This document shows positions 7,777-17,386 of a DNA stretch of 64,000 nt, piece by piece. Within the stretch, counting starts at the first letter, position 1; each line of letters begins with the position of its first letter. This DNA is from Maricaulis sp. (GTDB lineage Bacteria; Pseudomonadota; Alphaproteobacteria; Caulobacterales; Maricaulaceae), in the NCBI GenBank assembly GCA_002692855.1, contig NZMJ01000032.1, forward strand, positions 102,290 through 166,289. The letters run 5' to 3'. Below the pieces are notes generated by a model. It searched no databases and was not told the DNA's origin. It worked only from the letters and a program-made list of their open reading frames with translations. Both the position numbers and the translations under genes were made by a program.

Positions 7777-9732
7777 CTATTCCACCGTCCTTACCGCGAC
7801 ATTCGTGCCCCCCCGCCGAACGCGCCCGCCATCCTCGAAGACGAAGAACATCCGGTAGCGTTCCGGGGCGAATTGAACCGGGCCGTGCGCGCGCAGGAAG
7901 GCGGCGAAGGTCCGGGTCTGGTTCTGGGCGAAGTTCACCGTCACGAAACTGGTGCGCGCGCCAAGACACTGACCGGTGACCGGGTTGGTCTCGCACATTT
8001 CGACCTCGACCGGCAGATTGCCTGCGCCCAGATCGGCCCGCAGTGTCACGTCGCCGGCCGCTCCGATATTGACTGCCGAGAGGGCGACCGCGGTGCGTGT
8101 GCCATTGGTTGGCATGCCGGCAACACCGGGAGTTCCGATCGTCGCCGAGATCGACACGATATCGGGCTGTGCGGTCGGCGAAGACGACACGATCATCGAA
8201 TTCACGCCCGACCCGCGCGGTGCAGCATCGGAGTTGGCGCAGTTGGCGACCGGGAATACTTCCGCGCTATTCGTCGTCGCTGCGAACTGGGCCGAGAAGA
8301 CGAATGTCGATGTCCCGCCTGCCGGGATGGAAAATGAGGGATTGAGTGCCCCCTGGGCGACGTTGGTCGACGGATTGGTGGCCTGATAGCTGAAGGTCGC
8401 AGGCGACGCTGTTCCGTTGGCCCGCTGCAGGCTCATCGTGCAATTCGTGGCTTCAGCCGAACCCGAATTGATGAAGCTGGCAAAGGCTGTGGCGGGGGTT
8501 CCGTTGGTCACCGAGCGCGCGAAGGGTAACACGGCCCCGGCCAGCACGGCGGCCGGCGTGTCGCGGTTCTCGACCGTGACGGTCCACGCCATTTCATGGG
8601 TGGTGTTCGCAGCCGGATCGTTTCGGACCAGCGAGGTCACATCGCGTACCGTCGCAGTTACCTGATAGGTGCCCGGCGCAAAATTGACGCCGTGGAAGGT
8701 GTAGCGGGTGCCATTTGCCGCAAACCCGATGCCGTCCGGGGTTTGCGCCGGAGACTGGACGACATTGCCATTCACCCGCCAGGTCACGCCGAACGCCTGA
8801 TCGTCGATGGTTTTCGGGATCACCGAGAACCGGATACGGCCATTGCGCGTCATCGTAACGGGACCGGGAGCCGGATTGGCGCCATCCATGCCCGGTGCGG
8901 TGCGGTTGAAGACACGAACGAATTGTTCGGTGTTGATCTGCTCCATCGGGCGATTGAGCGTTCGCATCAGCGAATTGTAGGTCGGACGCCAGACACCGGT
9001 CGGGCAGTAGTGTCCGCCTTCATACATGCCAGGCTGTGCGTCTGCGGTATCGGTCGTCGGCACCGGGGTCGCCGCGTCAATCCACATCGCCCACGGGCTG
9101 GCCGTGCGGGTGGACTGGGCGCTCGAGTTGATTTCGCCCGGAGGACCGTAGAGGCCGGGCTGCTGGGCGCAGATATTGGCGTCGACATATTCGTCGTTCA
9201 GGCTGGCAAAGCTGTGCCCGATCTCGTGCTGGAAGACGGACGGGGCGTGCTCGTTCAGCGTCGTGGTGGCGTAAAATCCGCCGCCACCGCCATATTCCGT
9301 CGTATTGGCGACAATCAGACGGATGTGAAAGGTGATGGTCGGATCAGCAGCGGTCAGAGCGGCGTTTGCACGCTGGTTGTTGGCGCACAGAAGCCGGGCG
9401 ATGTTGAAGCAGCCCAGCTCGGACCCGAGCGCCGTATCCACTGGCGCGCCCGGACGGCTGACGCCGCTGGCATTGCTGTTGATCTCGAGGCGATAGACGT
9501 TGAAGTGATCGGCGTAGCGCACATAGGGCGAAGCACCGAGCAGGAAGTCCTTGAAGCCGTTCGCCGCTGTGCGGAAGGCATCCATTTCTGCGGCGGTGAA
9601 ACCGTCCGCCATGATGACGTAGTTGATGCGCGTATCGGGATCACCCGTCAGGTGGATCGGCACGAGCGTCTGGGCCGATGCCGATGCGGCACACATGACC
9701 GCCGCAGCGGCCGCGAGGATAGACCGGATCAT
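7777..9732 (-). CDS. Secreted M64-family metallopeptidase
   Basis: 651-residue exported zinc peptidase of the IgA-peptidase M64 family. A Sec signal peptide covers about residues 1-20 (ends SASAQ). The zinc motif is HEIGHSFASLNDE with H169, E170 and H173. The catalytic domain runs to about residue 290; the remainder consists of beta-rich Ig/CARDB-like repeats of unknown ligand. The substrate cannot be inferred. Its start overlaps the stop of the upstream secreted protein by four bases (ATGA), implying a two-gene operon. It is convergent with the VWA gene, six bases apart. Confidence 0.87.
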   Translation of the reverse strand: MIRSILAAAAAVMCAASASAQTLVPIHLTGDPDTRINYVIMADGFTAAEMDAFRTAANGFKDFLLGASPYVRYADHFNVYRLEINSNASGVSRPGAPVDTALGSELGCFNIARLLCANNQRANAALTAADPTITFHIRLIVANTTEYGGGGGFYATTTLNEHAPSVFQHEIGHSFASLNDEYVDANICAQQPGLYGPPGEINSSAQSTRTASPWAMWIDAATPVPTTDTADAQPGMYEGGHYCPTGVWRPTYNSLMRTLNRPMEQINTEQFVRVFNRTAPGMDGANPAPGPVTMTRNGRIRFSVIPKTIDDQAFGVTWRVNGNVVQSPAQTPDGIGFAANGTRYTFHGVNFAPGTYQVTATVRDVTSLVRNDPAANTTHEMAWTVTVENRDTPAAVLAGAVLPFARSVTNGTPATAFASFINSGSAEATNCTMSLQRANGTASPATFSYQATNPSTNVAQGALNPSFSIPAGGTSTFVFSAQFAATTNSAEVFPVANCANSDAAPRGSGVNSMIVSSSPTAQPDIVSISATIGTPGVAGMPTNGTRTAVALSAVNIGAAGDVTLRADLGAGNLPVEVEMCETNPVTGQCLGARTSFVTVNFAQNQTRTFAAFLRAHGPVQFAPERYRMFFVFEDGGRVRRGGTNVAVRTVE

Positions 9733-10400
9733 CGGCCTTCTCCTTCAATCGTGATGTCAGCGTGACCCAAGCGCTCGCCCTGACCCGAAAGATCAGTCGT
9801 CAGCGTGGAACGAATTTCGATGGTGGCGGCGGCCGCCGGCAAGGCGATCCAGACATCCAGAGGTTCGCTGTCATCGACAAAGGAGCGGTTCGACCCCGAA
9901 GCGTGGGAGCCATCGGAATTCCAGCCCTCGAACCGTACGAAGCGGTGGTCGCGGACAAATCCGTCGGCGACGACTTGACCGGAAGCATCGCGCGCGATCA
10001 CGTGGACGAACTCGCCCGGCCATCCGGCATCGCTGTCAGACAGGCGTTCGGCCCGCCCTTCGGTCAGGGGCGAAACGTGGAGCCCCGCATCGTTGAGCAG
10101 CACGGCATAGGGCCGCTCGACACGGCCGGGATCAGCCGTGGTGCGGACGCTGAGGAAGCCGGGCTCGGACCGCAGCACGCGCACTGCATCGTCATTACCC
10201 TCAAGGATGATGATCCCGGAGCCTGCGTTCACCGAAACGAACTGGCTGGGCACACCGCCCAGCACGTCCCTTACATGCGCCGCGGCGTCCGCATCGGTCG
10301 GGAAACTCCCTGGCTCGATCCGGACCTCGATGGGATCCAGCGCGATGGCGCTGGAGCCGAAAATTGTTGCCAAAAGTATTGACGCGCCGACTCGTTTCAC
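9729..10400 (-). CDS. Secreted protein of unknown function, coupled to the M64 peptidase
   Basis: 223 residues starting with GTG, preceded by GGGGGGCAAC as a good ribosome-binding site. The first about 20 residues (MKRVGASILLATIFGSSAIA) form a Sec signal peptide. The rest is acidic, without cysteines, and predicted by eye as beta-rich (for example EFVHVIARDASGQVVADGFV). I do not recognise the family. The four-base overlap with the downstream peptidase suggests it acts with it, perhaps as a separately encoded prodomain, chaperone or inhibitor; that is inference from arrangement only. Confidence 0.75.
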   Translation of the reverse strand: MKRVGASILLATIFGSSAIALDPIEVRIEPGSFPTDADAAAHVRDVLGGVPSQFVSVNAGSGIIILEGNDDAVRVLRSEPGFLSVRTTADPGRVERPYAVLLNDAGLHVSPLTEGRAERLSDSDAGWPGEFVHVIARDASGQVVADGFVRDHRFVRFEGWNSDGSHASGSNRSFVDDSEPLDVWIALPAAAATIEIRSTLTTDLSGQGERLGHADITIEGEGR

Positions 10401-10468
10401 GTTGCCCCCCGAAGCAGAATTGCGTCAACGCTAACGGGCATTTATGGCTTGTGCCAGCGGGAAATTAT

Positions 10469-10939
10469 TCAACTATCGGGCCGGGATCGGCGCAGCCATA
10501 TCGCAACGGCCAGCGCGGCCGCTTCATCGCGCAATCCCGCGATCGCGTCCGCCGGCGACAGCCAGACCGGGTCATGGTCACTGTCATGAATGCGCTTGGA
10601 CTTCTTGCCCGCCGAGGCCGCGAAATAGCCCGAAATGTTCAGGCGGGCCTTGCCCTTGGCCGTCACGAGATATTGCCGCGTCCGCACCAGGAGCGTGCCA
10701 GCCTTGCACGTGAGGCCCGATTCTTCCTCGAACTCACGGGTCATCGCTTCGGTCTCGGTCTCGCCCTTTTCGATCCGCCCGCCGGGGAGGTCGAGCCAGG
10801 ATTGACCCGCGCTCGTGACTTTCACGCACAGGATCCTGCCCGCCTTGTCGGCCGCAACGCCAAAGGCGCAAGGCCGGCGGGTGTAACGCAGGCCCTTTTT
10901 GGGAGCGCCAAAGGTCGGGACCGGCGGCGAGGATGCCAT
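10469..10939 (-). CDS. Nudix hydrolase
   Basis: 156 residues with a complete Nudix box at about 54-76: GGRIEKGETETEAM followed by TREFEEESGL, matching Gx5Ex7REUxEExGU. It cleaves a nucleoside diphosphate linked to another moiety; the substrate cannot be told. Its ATG shares a base with the stop of the ferredoxin gene upstream (TAATG), so it is translated from the same mRNA. Confidence 0.88.
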   Translation of the reverse strand: MASSPPVPTFGAPKKGLRYTRRPCAFGVAADKAGRILCVKVTSAGQSWLDLPGGRIEKGETETEAMTREFEEESGLTCKAGTLLVRTRQYLVTAKGKARLNISGYFAASAGKKSKRIHDSDHDPVWLSPADAIAGLRDEAAALAVAIWLRRSRPDS

Positions 10940-11271
10940 TACGGCTCGCTGCCGGGCGCGAGCGTGACCTCCAGGCCGTCCAGGTTTGGCTCCATCAGTA
11001 TCTGGCAGGACAGGCGCGAATTGCCCTTCACGTCGAACGCCTCATCGAGGCGATCTTCCTCTTCCTCGTTCGGCGCGTAGAGCTTGGGCAGCCACGCGTC
11101 GGCGACATAGACATGGCATGTGGCGCAGGCCGCCGCCCCGCCGCACTCGGCCTTGATCGGCAAGCCGTGGTCGCGGATCACCTCCATCGCGCGCCACCCC
11201 TCGAGCGCTTGCAGGGTGTGGGTCTCGCCCTGCATGTCGGTGACGATGAGACGGATTGTTTCTTCGGGCAT
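10939..11271 (-). CDS. 2Fe-2S ferredoxin (adrenodoxin/ISC type)
   Basis: 110-residue electron carrier. Cluster ligands are C43, C49, C52 and C89 in ECGGAAACATCHVYV and SRLSCQIL, the CX5CX2C...C pattern of the vertebrate-type ferredoxins. The start at 11271 (MPEETIRLIV) is chosen from homology; the longer frame to 11385 is inside the GST gene. It sits in a minus-strand series with a ferredoxin-NADP reductase two genes upstream (11911-12963), which is a plausible electron donor. Confidence 0.92.
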   Translation of the reverse strand: MPEETIRLIVTDMQGETHTLQALEGWRAMEVIRDHGLPIKAECGGAAACATCHVYVADAWLPKLYAPNEEEEDRLDEAFDVKGNSRLSCQILMEPNLDGLEVTLAPGSEP

Positions 11272-11281
11272 GTATCGGTCC

Positions 11282-11875
11282 TCAGTTCGCGGCCAGTTCG
11301 TGCTCGACCCGGTGGAGCCAGGCGCGAACCGCCGGGAAGTCCTCAAGGTCAAACCCGCCCTCACCCGCGACGTGGGTGTAGGCATAAAGCGCGATGTCCG
11401 CGAGCGTCATCGCGTCGGTGACAAAGTAATCGCGCGCCACAAGGCGAAGTTCCATCACGCCCAGTGCGCGGCGTCCCTTGTTCATCAGGAAGGGATCAAT
11501 CTCATCATCGCGCTTGTTCAGGAACGCCTTCTGGTAGCGGCGCACGGCGATGGCGGGCTCGTGGCTGTATTGCTCCCAATAGAGCCATTCCATCATCTTG
11601 GCTCGGTCGAACGGATCGGGCGGGATCAGGTCGGAACCTTCCGCCAGATAGAGCATGATCGCTGCCGACTGGGCCAGCGTGCGGCCGTCCTGACGCACCA
11701 GGCAGGGCACTTGTCCGGCAGGATTGATCGACAGGAATTCGGCGGTCCGGGTGTAGCCGGATGTGACATCGACTTCCTTCCACTCGAAGGGAATGGAGAG
11801 ACGCTCGGCCACCCAGCGCACTTTCCAGCAATTGCCGCTGCGGGAGTCGCCGTAAACCGTCACTGACGCCGTCAT
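11282..11875 (-). CDS. Glutathione S-transferase family protein
   Basis: 197-residue cytosolic GST. The thioredoxin-like N-terminal domain has SRSGNCWKVRW at the glutathione site and NPAGQVPCLV with the conserved cis-proline; the helical C-terminal domain includes TLADIALYAYTHVA. GGAGGAACAGGCG precedes the ATG at 11875. The longer frame (to 12211) is an overlap with the reductase gene and is rejected. It ends 10 bases before the ferredoxin gene, so the two are probably cotranscribed. Confidence 0.88.
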   Translation of the reverse strand: MTASVTVYGDSRSGNCWKVRWVAERLSIPFEWKEVDVTSGYTRTAEFLSINPAGQVPCLVRQDGRTLAQSAAIMLYLAEGSDLIPPDPFDRAKMMEWLYWEQYSHEPAIAVRRYQKAFLNKRDDEIDPFLMNKGRRALGVMELRLVARDYFVTDAMTLADIALYAYTHVAGEGGFDLEDFPAVRAWLHRVEHELAAN

Positions 11876-11910
11876 CGCCTGTTCCTCCGGGGAATCACTC
11901 CCCCGCGAGC

Positions 11911-13071
<1,161 letters not shown>

Positions 13072-13093
13072 TCAATCGCAAGTCAGGTCTGCC

Positions 13094-13408
13094 ATGCACA
13101 ATGACGCACCCGTTCCGCCCGCCCAGTGCACGACGATGAAAGAGGTGCGCGAAGGGGTCGATTATCTCGACCGGCAACTCGTCGCGCTGATTGCCGAACG
13201 GTCGCGCTACATGGAAGCGGCCGCGCGCATCAAGCCCGGGCGAGATACCGTGCGCGATGACTGGCGGGTCAATGACGTGATTTCGAAAGTGTCGGCGGCA
13301 GCCGGCGAAGCGGGACTGCCCCTGTCCATCGCCGAGCCGGTTTGGCGCGAGCTGGTCGAGCGCTCGATCCAGTATGAGTTCGAGGTCTGGGACCGCACAC
13401 GAGACTGA
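13094..13408 (+). CDS. Chorismate mutase, AroQ/PchB-like
   Basis: 104-residue all-helical enzyme converting chorismate to prephenate, or acting as isochorismate-pyruvate lyase in PchB relatives. The active-site pattern is visible: R19 in EVREGVDYLD, R36 in LIAERSRYM, K47 in ARIKPGRD, and Q93 in ERSIQYEFE, offset by about five residues from PchB. It appears to be a single gene divergent from the reductase. Whether it serves Phe/Tyr biosynthesis or another route is not shown by the context. Confidence 0.85.
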   Translation: MHNDAPVPPAQCTTMKEVREGVDYLDRQLVALIAERSRYMEAAARIKPGRDTVRDDWRVNDVISKVSAAAGEAGLPLSIAEPVWRELVERSIQYEFEVWDRTRD

Positions 13409-13451
13409 GCGTGTCCGCGAACCCGCTGCCTCTCCCAAGGGAAGACGGACG

Positions 13452-13796
13452 CTAGGCTTCGAGCACCCGCGCGATCTCGTCGAAGGTCCGCTTCGCGGCG
13501 GCCCGCACCTCAGACACAGCGGCTGGCCACATGCCGGGTGACGCCGTTTCGGCGCGCTCGCACGCCTCGGCCAACTGGAAGGCACCGACGCCGCGTGCAG
13601 CGCCCTTGAGCGTGTGCGCGGCAGCCTGCCAGGCGTAAATTTCACTCGCGGCCTGCATTGCAGACACGCAGCGTTCGGCCTGATCGCGCAGCAAGCCGAA
13701 CAATTCAGCCTCCAGCTCGGCATCCGCACCGGTGTAGCGCGCCAGATGATCGCGGTCGAAGACCGGGGCCGGCCCGGTATGTGTCACGGTTTCCAT
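13452..13796 (-). CDS. Histidine phosphotransfer (Hpt) protein
   Basis: 114-residue stand-alone Hpt domain that shuttles phosphate between hybrid kinases and response regulators. The phospho-accepting histidine is H61 in AAHTLKGAARGVGA. The rest is helical, with a clear LLRDQAERCVSAMQ helix before it. There is no kinase or regulator next to it, so its phosphorelay partners are unknown. Confidence 0.85.
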   Translation of the reverse strand: METVTHTGPAPVFDRDHLARYTGADAELEAELFGLLRDQAERCVSAMQAASEIYAWQAAAHTLKGAARGVGAFQLAEACERAETASPGMWPAAVSEVRAAAKRTFDEIARVLEA

Positions 13797-13893
13797 TCGC
13801 CCAGTGTGACATGACGAGCGTTACGGTTTTCCTACGCTGACAGGCGCGCGTGGATGCTTGCCGCGCCGCGGGCACGTGGGTAAGCCTTCAGCC

Positions 13894-15087
13894 ATGACCC
13901 AGTTCGCCGATCTCATCGCCCCGTTCGACGAGGCTGACTTCTTCCGCGACCATTACGGCAAGAAGCCGCTGCATATCGCCCGGCCCGACGCCGACGTGTC
14001 CGGCATCCTGGACTGGGACAGCTTCAATGATGCGCTGGAACGCATGCCGTTCTGGACGTCGGAATCGCTCCGGATTGCCTTCAACAATCACCCGGCTCCG
14101 CCGGAAAGCTTCTGCGACCCGGTCGAGACGCTGGAAGGCCATACCGTGCTGCGGGCCAATCCGGCGCGCGTGAAGGCGCTGATCGGTGTCGGTGCGACCG
14201 TTGTGACCAACCGGTTGCACGAGGTCAGTCCGGGGGTTCGCCTCACGGCTGCCGCGATCCAGCAGCGCACCCAGGCGCGCGTCGCCGCCAACGCCTATTG
14301 CAGCTTCAAGGGTGTCCAGGCCTTCCAGAGCCATTTCGACCTTCACGATGCCTTCGTGATCCAGGTGGAAGGCGAAAAGACGTGGAATATCTGGTCCGGT
14401 CGCGAGGATCGTCCGGTCGCGCACATGGCGCCGGGAGACGCGACTTCGGCTTATCTCATGCGTCAGCGCGGCGCCTTGCTGGAGCAGGTCCGCATGAAGC
14501 AGGGCGACGTGCTTTATCTGCCGCGCGGCCAGTATCACGACGCCCTCGCCGAGGACGGACCGACCCTGCATGTTACCTTCTCGATCAATCCGCTGACCGG
14601 GCTGTCGCTGTTCGAGATGCTGGAGGCCGAGGCCCGGCTCGATCCGCTGTTTCGCGACTATGTGCCGAGCCACGCCGACGGCGATGCCATGCGCGCGCAT
14701 CTGGAACGTCTCGCTGAGCGCCTGAAGGAGATGGCCACCTCGCCCCTGATCGCGGACGAGATTGCCGGTGCCCAGCGCGCCACCCGGATCGACACCGAGG
14801 GCTTTGGCCTGCCCCGCGAATTCCCGCCGAATTTCTACGCCGTCACCGGCCAGCCGTGCGAGATGATCCGCCGCGACGAGGGCTATGTCCTGTCTGGACA
14901 CGGCGGCGAGATCGCACTGGGGTCGGCGCGCAAGGCGGTCGACTGGCTGTTGCGCCAGCGGCAATTTTCCGAAGAGGAATTGATCGCCCGGTTTGCGCAA
15001 GCCACGCCCGACGCGCTTCGCCAGCTTCTCGGGACGTTGGAAAATCAAGGTTATATCGCGCGCGCCGCCCTGCCCGCGCGCGGCTAG
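13894..15087 (+). CDS. JmjC/cupin-type 2-oxoglutarate oxygenase (ribosomal oxygenase-like)
   Basis: 397-residue protein of the cupin/JmjC family that includes the ribosomal-protein hydroxylase YcfD/RoxA. Iron ligands are H147 and D149 in QSHFDLHDAF and H215 in LPRGQYHDAL. The N-terminus FFRDHYGKKPLHIARP is typical of the family. The start is the ATG at 13894; the upstream in-frame ATG at 13858 is less likely. The C-terminal region after about residue 290 resembles the winged-helix dimerisation part of these enzymes. The substrate is not shown by the context. Confidence 0.82.
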   Translation: MTQFADLIAPFDEADFFRDHYGKKPLHIARPDADVSGILDWDSFNDALERMPFWTSESLRIAFNNHPAPPESFCDPVETLEGHTVLRANPARVKALIGVGATVVTNRLHEVSPGVRLTAAAIQQRTQARVAANAYCSFKGVQAFQSHFDLHDAFVIQVEGEKTWNIWSGREDRPVAHMAPGDATSAYLMRQRGALLEQVRMKQGDVLYLPRGQYHDALAEDGPTLHVTFSINPLTGLSLFEMLEAEARLDPLFRDYVPSHADGDAMRAHLERLAERLKEMATSPLIADEIAGAQRATRIDTEGFGLPREFPPNFYAVTGQPCEMIRRDEGYVLSGHGGEIALGSARKAVDWLLRQRQFSEEELIARFAQATPDALRQLLGTLENQGYIARAALPARG

Positions 15088-15093
15088 GACGAG

Positions 15094-15131
15094 GCCCCGC
15101 ACGCCTGCAGGCCGGGTTTGCAGCACGGGGC
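15094..15131 (+). terminator. Candidate terminator hairpin after the oxygenase gene
   Basis: GCCCCG (15094-15099) pairs with CGGGGC (15126-15131), with an inner CTGCA/TGCAG pairing. The T tract is weak, so the call is tentative. Confidence 0.4.
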
Positions 15132-15159
15132 TTGCGCTTTGACGATTTACGCGTATTTT
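15132..15159 (+). promoter_or_regulatory. Possible tRNA-Lys promoter
   Basis: TTGCGC (15132-15137), a 16-base spacer and TATTTT (15154-15159) lie about 50 bases upstream of the tRNA. Only a pattern match. Confidence 0.3.
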
Positions 15160-15207
15160 CCGCGCCCTTCCCGGCAGCGCTCCGCGCTGTCATAGTGGAA
15201 GCCCGGC

Positions 15208-15283
<76 letters not shown>

Positions 15284-15331
15284 ATAAAATCATACAGTTA
15301 AGTACTCGATTTTCGGAACACAAGTAGAACA

Positions 15332-15353
15332 GGAGACCTTCTGAAAGGTCCCC
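15332..15353. repeat. Short inverted repeat in the island
   Basis: GGAGACCTT and AAGGTCCCC flank a CTGA loop, giving a nine-pair stem with one mismatch. It lies between the attachment repeat and the 3' end of the DUF3800 gene. No T tract follows on either strand, so it is not a clear terminator. Confidence 0.5.
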
Positions 15354-15510
15354 GTGGACTTCCGATGTTATCCACACGCTTTTCATTTATGCGATTTTAG
15401 CCGAGTCAATACATCGTGGTAGCGAATTTTGATAGAATCGTTATAATTGCTCGTGCCCTGTCGGCGTGAGGCCCTTTGTTCCACTTTGGGTCGATTGAAC
15501 GTCGGCGGGG

Positions 15511-16359
15511 CTATCTACGTTTTCCGCGCGTTCTATCGACACTGCTCCGATTGGGAACGAAGTTCCAATGACGGTAGCTGTGTGACCAACGGTCAGCGTA
15601 GCCGTTCGGAGTGGCGGTGCTAGCTCCGACATTGAAACGAGGGTAAATTTTCCAGATCCGATCCTTGATAACTCGATACACTCGCTCCTTCGCTCTGGCG
15701 CGCTTACTCCTTCTTTTCGCGGGCGGGACTGGCCTCGTGTGGACCTCATTGAGTCGAGATTGAACGCCTCCAAGCACGATATCTAGACCCTGCATAATAT
15801 TATGTTTCTTTGAATTCACGCCAATAATTTCTTGATTGGGTACAATTACTCCGGAACTCGTGAAAACTGGAAAATCACTTAGGCTCGACATGTAGTTACG
15901 GAACATATCGAATTTTTCTGGGCTCTGTGGTGGATCGTCGAGCAGTATCGAAGCGATCAGCATCTCGCCTGGGGAGTTATTTCCAGGCCAATATCGAAGC
16001 CCAAATGCATGCTTTATGAACTGATAGTACAATAAAAAATATTCATTATCCACTCTTTCATCGTCATATTCTGGCGGAACGTTAATATTTTGCCTGAACA
16101 TAATTCTCACTTTTATTTTACCCTCTTCTATAATATTGAAAAATGATGATAAAAAATTTTCATATTTTTCTGCGTAATTTTCCGTAATCTTGCTCCACTT
16201 CATTTCTCCATTTAAATTGTTCCTATTCTTAACGTCCTGGAGGCGTTGCTCTACCTCTTGCCGATCTGACGCGCGCACAAGCGCTCCACCATAGAATTGA
16301 CTATAGTATCGGCCGCGTTCCACAGACTCGTCGCAATAGATCAAAATTCTCTCGGGCAT
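15511..16359 (-). CDS. DUF3800-domain protein (RNase H-fold-like), sole cargo of the mini-island
   Basis: 282 residues; family function is not established. Hallmarks of DUF3800 are present: IYCDES near the N-terminus (D10, E11), NGEMKWSKI (E52), ASILLDDPP (D141, D142), and HNIMQGLDIVLGGVQ (D193, matching the usual LQxAD motif). These acidic residues could form an RNase H-like metal site (inference). The ATG at 16359 has GGGAGG eight bases upstream; an earlier in-frame ATG (16386) lacks one. There is no signal peptide or membrane segment. The C-terminal third is basic (RRSKRARAKER), compatible with nucleic-acid binding. Base composition is far more AT-rich than neighbouring genes, indicating transfer. 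Confidence 0.82.
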   Translation of the reverse strand: MPERILIYCDESVERGRYYSQFYGGALVRASDRQEVEQRLQDVKNRNNLNGEMKWSKITENYAEKYENFLSSFFNIIEEGKIKVRIMFRQNINVPPEYDDERVDNEYFLLYYQFIKHAFGLRYWPGNNSPGEMLIASILLDDPPQSPEKFDMFRNYMSSLSDFPVFTSSGVIVPNQEIIGVNSKKHNIMQGLDIVLGGVQSRLNEVHTRPVPPAKRRSKRARAKERVYRVIKDRIWKIYPRFNVGASTATPNGYADRWSHSYRHWNFVPNRSSVDRTRGKRR

Positions 16360-16500
16360 CGACAGGGCCTCCCAACGAGGATTCAATCAACCATACCGGG
16401 CATGTCTTCACCAGCATGGTTTCCCAGAAATAGATCGGGCAAGTTCGTTCACTACAGATTTTTAAGTCAGTCGAACTCAAAGATTGACTGAAATCTCCCG

Positions 16501-16539
16501 ATCAGCGGGTCCAAGGTTCGAATCCTTGTGGGCGCACCA
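16501..16539 (+). repeat. Right attachment repeat (tRNA-Lys 3' fragment)
   Basis: Perfect 39-base copy of 15245-15283. It is not a functional tRNA because the 5' half is absent. A small open frame running through it is a translation of the tRNA fragment, not a gene. Confidence 0.93.
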
Positions 16540-16609
16540 TTTCCCTTCCCTCATCGCGGCCCCGCCCGATATCGCAATACATTTCGCAATATTCGTGCGA
16601 CGATGGGGC

Positions 16610-17125
16610 ATGAAACCAGAAAAAATCGCCCAGCTGAGAACCGCCGACGAATGTCGCGGCCTGATGACCAATGCCGAACGCCTGGGCAATGAGGAGGTCC
16701 ATCGCCTGGCCTTTCAGAGGCTGTGCGTCCTGGCCGGGGAAGCCGAAGAGATCGACGACGAACGCGAGCGCGAGTTCGCGCAAGTGCTTGCCGCGCATGA
16801 AGAATTGCTGTCCCAGAAAAATGGCCGCAAGACCAAGGCGACCCGGCTGCGCGCCAAATACAAGGCCAAGGGACTCAATGCCTGTCTCGCCGACTGGCCG
16901 GCAGCGCCTGATACGACCGCCAATCTCGAAACCCTGGCCCAGCACGGGCTGGGGGCATTCACTGGCGACTATCTGATCGTGAAACACGCCGATGAATTCG
17001 ACACCAAGATCGTCGCTGCAGCCACGAAACGCCTGAAGAAGCACGACATCGACCTGCCGGAGCAGACCGCGCCCGAAACGGAAGACGAGCCGGAAACCGT
17101 GGCGGACAAGAAGGCGGCCGGCTAA
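16610..17125 (+). CDS. Hypothetical cytosolic protein
   Basis: 171 residues, rich in charged residues and predicted mostly helical. It starts MKPEKIAQLRTADECRGLMT and ends with an acidic tail (PETEDEPETVADKKAAG). The ATG at 16610 was chosen because the earlier in-frame ATG (16484) lies within the island end and would translate the tRNA repeat. I do not recognise a family or motif. High GC and normal codon use suggest it is a resident gene that lay directly after tRNA-Lys before the island arrived. Confidence 0.7.
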   Translation: MKPEKIAQLRTADECRGLMTNAERLGNEEVHRLAFQRLCVLAGEAEEIDDEREREFAQVLAAHEELLSQKNGRKTKATRLRAKYKAKGLNACLADWPAAPDTTANLETLAQHGLGAFTGDYLIVKHADEFDTKIVAAATKRLKKHDIDLPEQTAPETEDEPETVADKKAAG

Positions 17126-17155
17126 GGCCGGGCCACCCCACCGTCTCCGGGGGAG

Positions 17156-17386
17156 TCATGAACAATCCGATTGCCCCTGCTGCATCGGCGGACATTTTGA
17201 ATCCGAATAGGAGCAGAACACGCAACAGTCGCCCGGGAGCGGCTTGATTACCGCCCCGCAGCCCTTGCAATCATAAAAATACTGACAGGCATTGGTGGGC
17301 ATGACTTCACGTTCCTTGTGACCGCATACCGGGCAGGTCAGAACGGCTTCAGTCTCGCTCGACGCGTCTAGCTTGGGCGTATCCAT
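17156..17386 (-). CDS. Mercury-locus small Cys-rich protein (GDCCVFCSY family)
   Basis: 76 residues. CPVCGHKE and CKGCG form a zinc-ribbon-like pair of CxxC motifs, followed by GDCCVFCSYSDSKCPPMQ, the signature of the small proteins commonly encoded beside merT and merR. Its biochemical role is not settled; it is presumed to bind Hg(II) or zinc. It overlaps the 3' end of merT by 19 bases and is probably translated from the same mRNA. The downstream end points toward the hypothetical gene at 16610-17125. Confidence 0.85.
   Translation of the reverse strand: MDTPKLDASSETEAVLTCPVCGHKEREVMPTNACQYFYDCKGCGAVIKPLPGDCCVFCSYSDSKCPPMQQGQSDCS

Noticed and set aside
8596..9765. 389-codon plus-strand frame opposite the M64 peptidase
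   Set aside because: The minus strand has the zinc motif and signal peptide; the plus frame is an arginine-rich shadow.
15856..16689. Small reading frames crossing the right tRNA repeat (for example on the minus strand 16477-16689 with HKDSNLGPADRE)
   Set aside because: They translate the duplicated tRNA-Lys fragment; this peptide is a well-known artefact of tRNA sequence.
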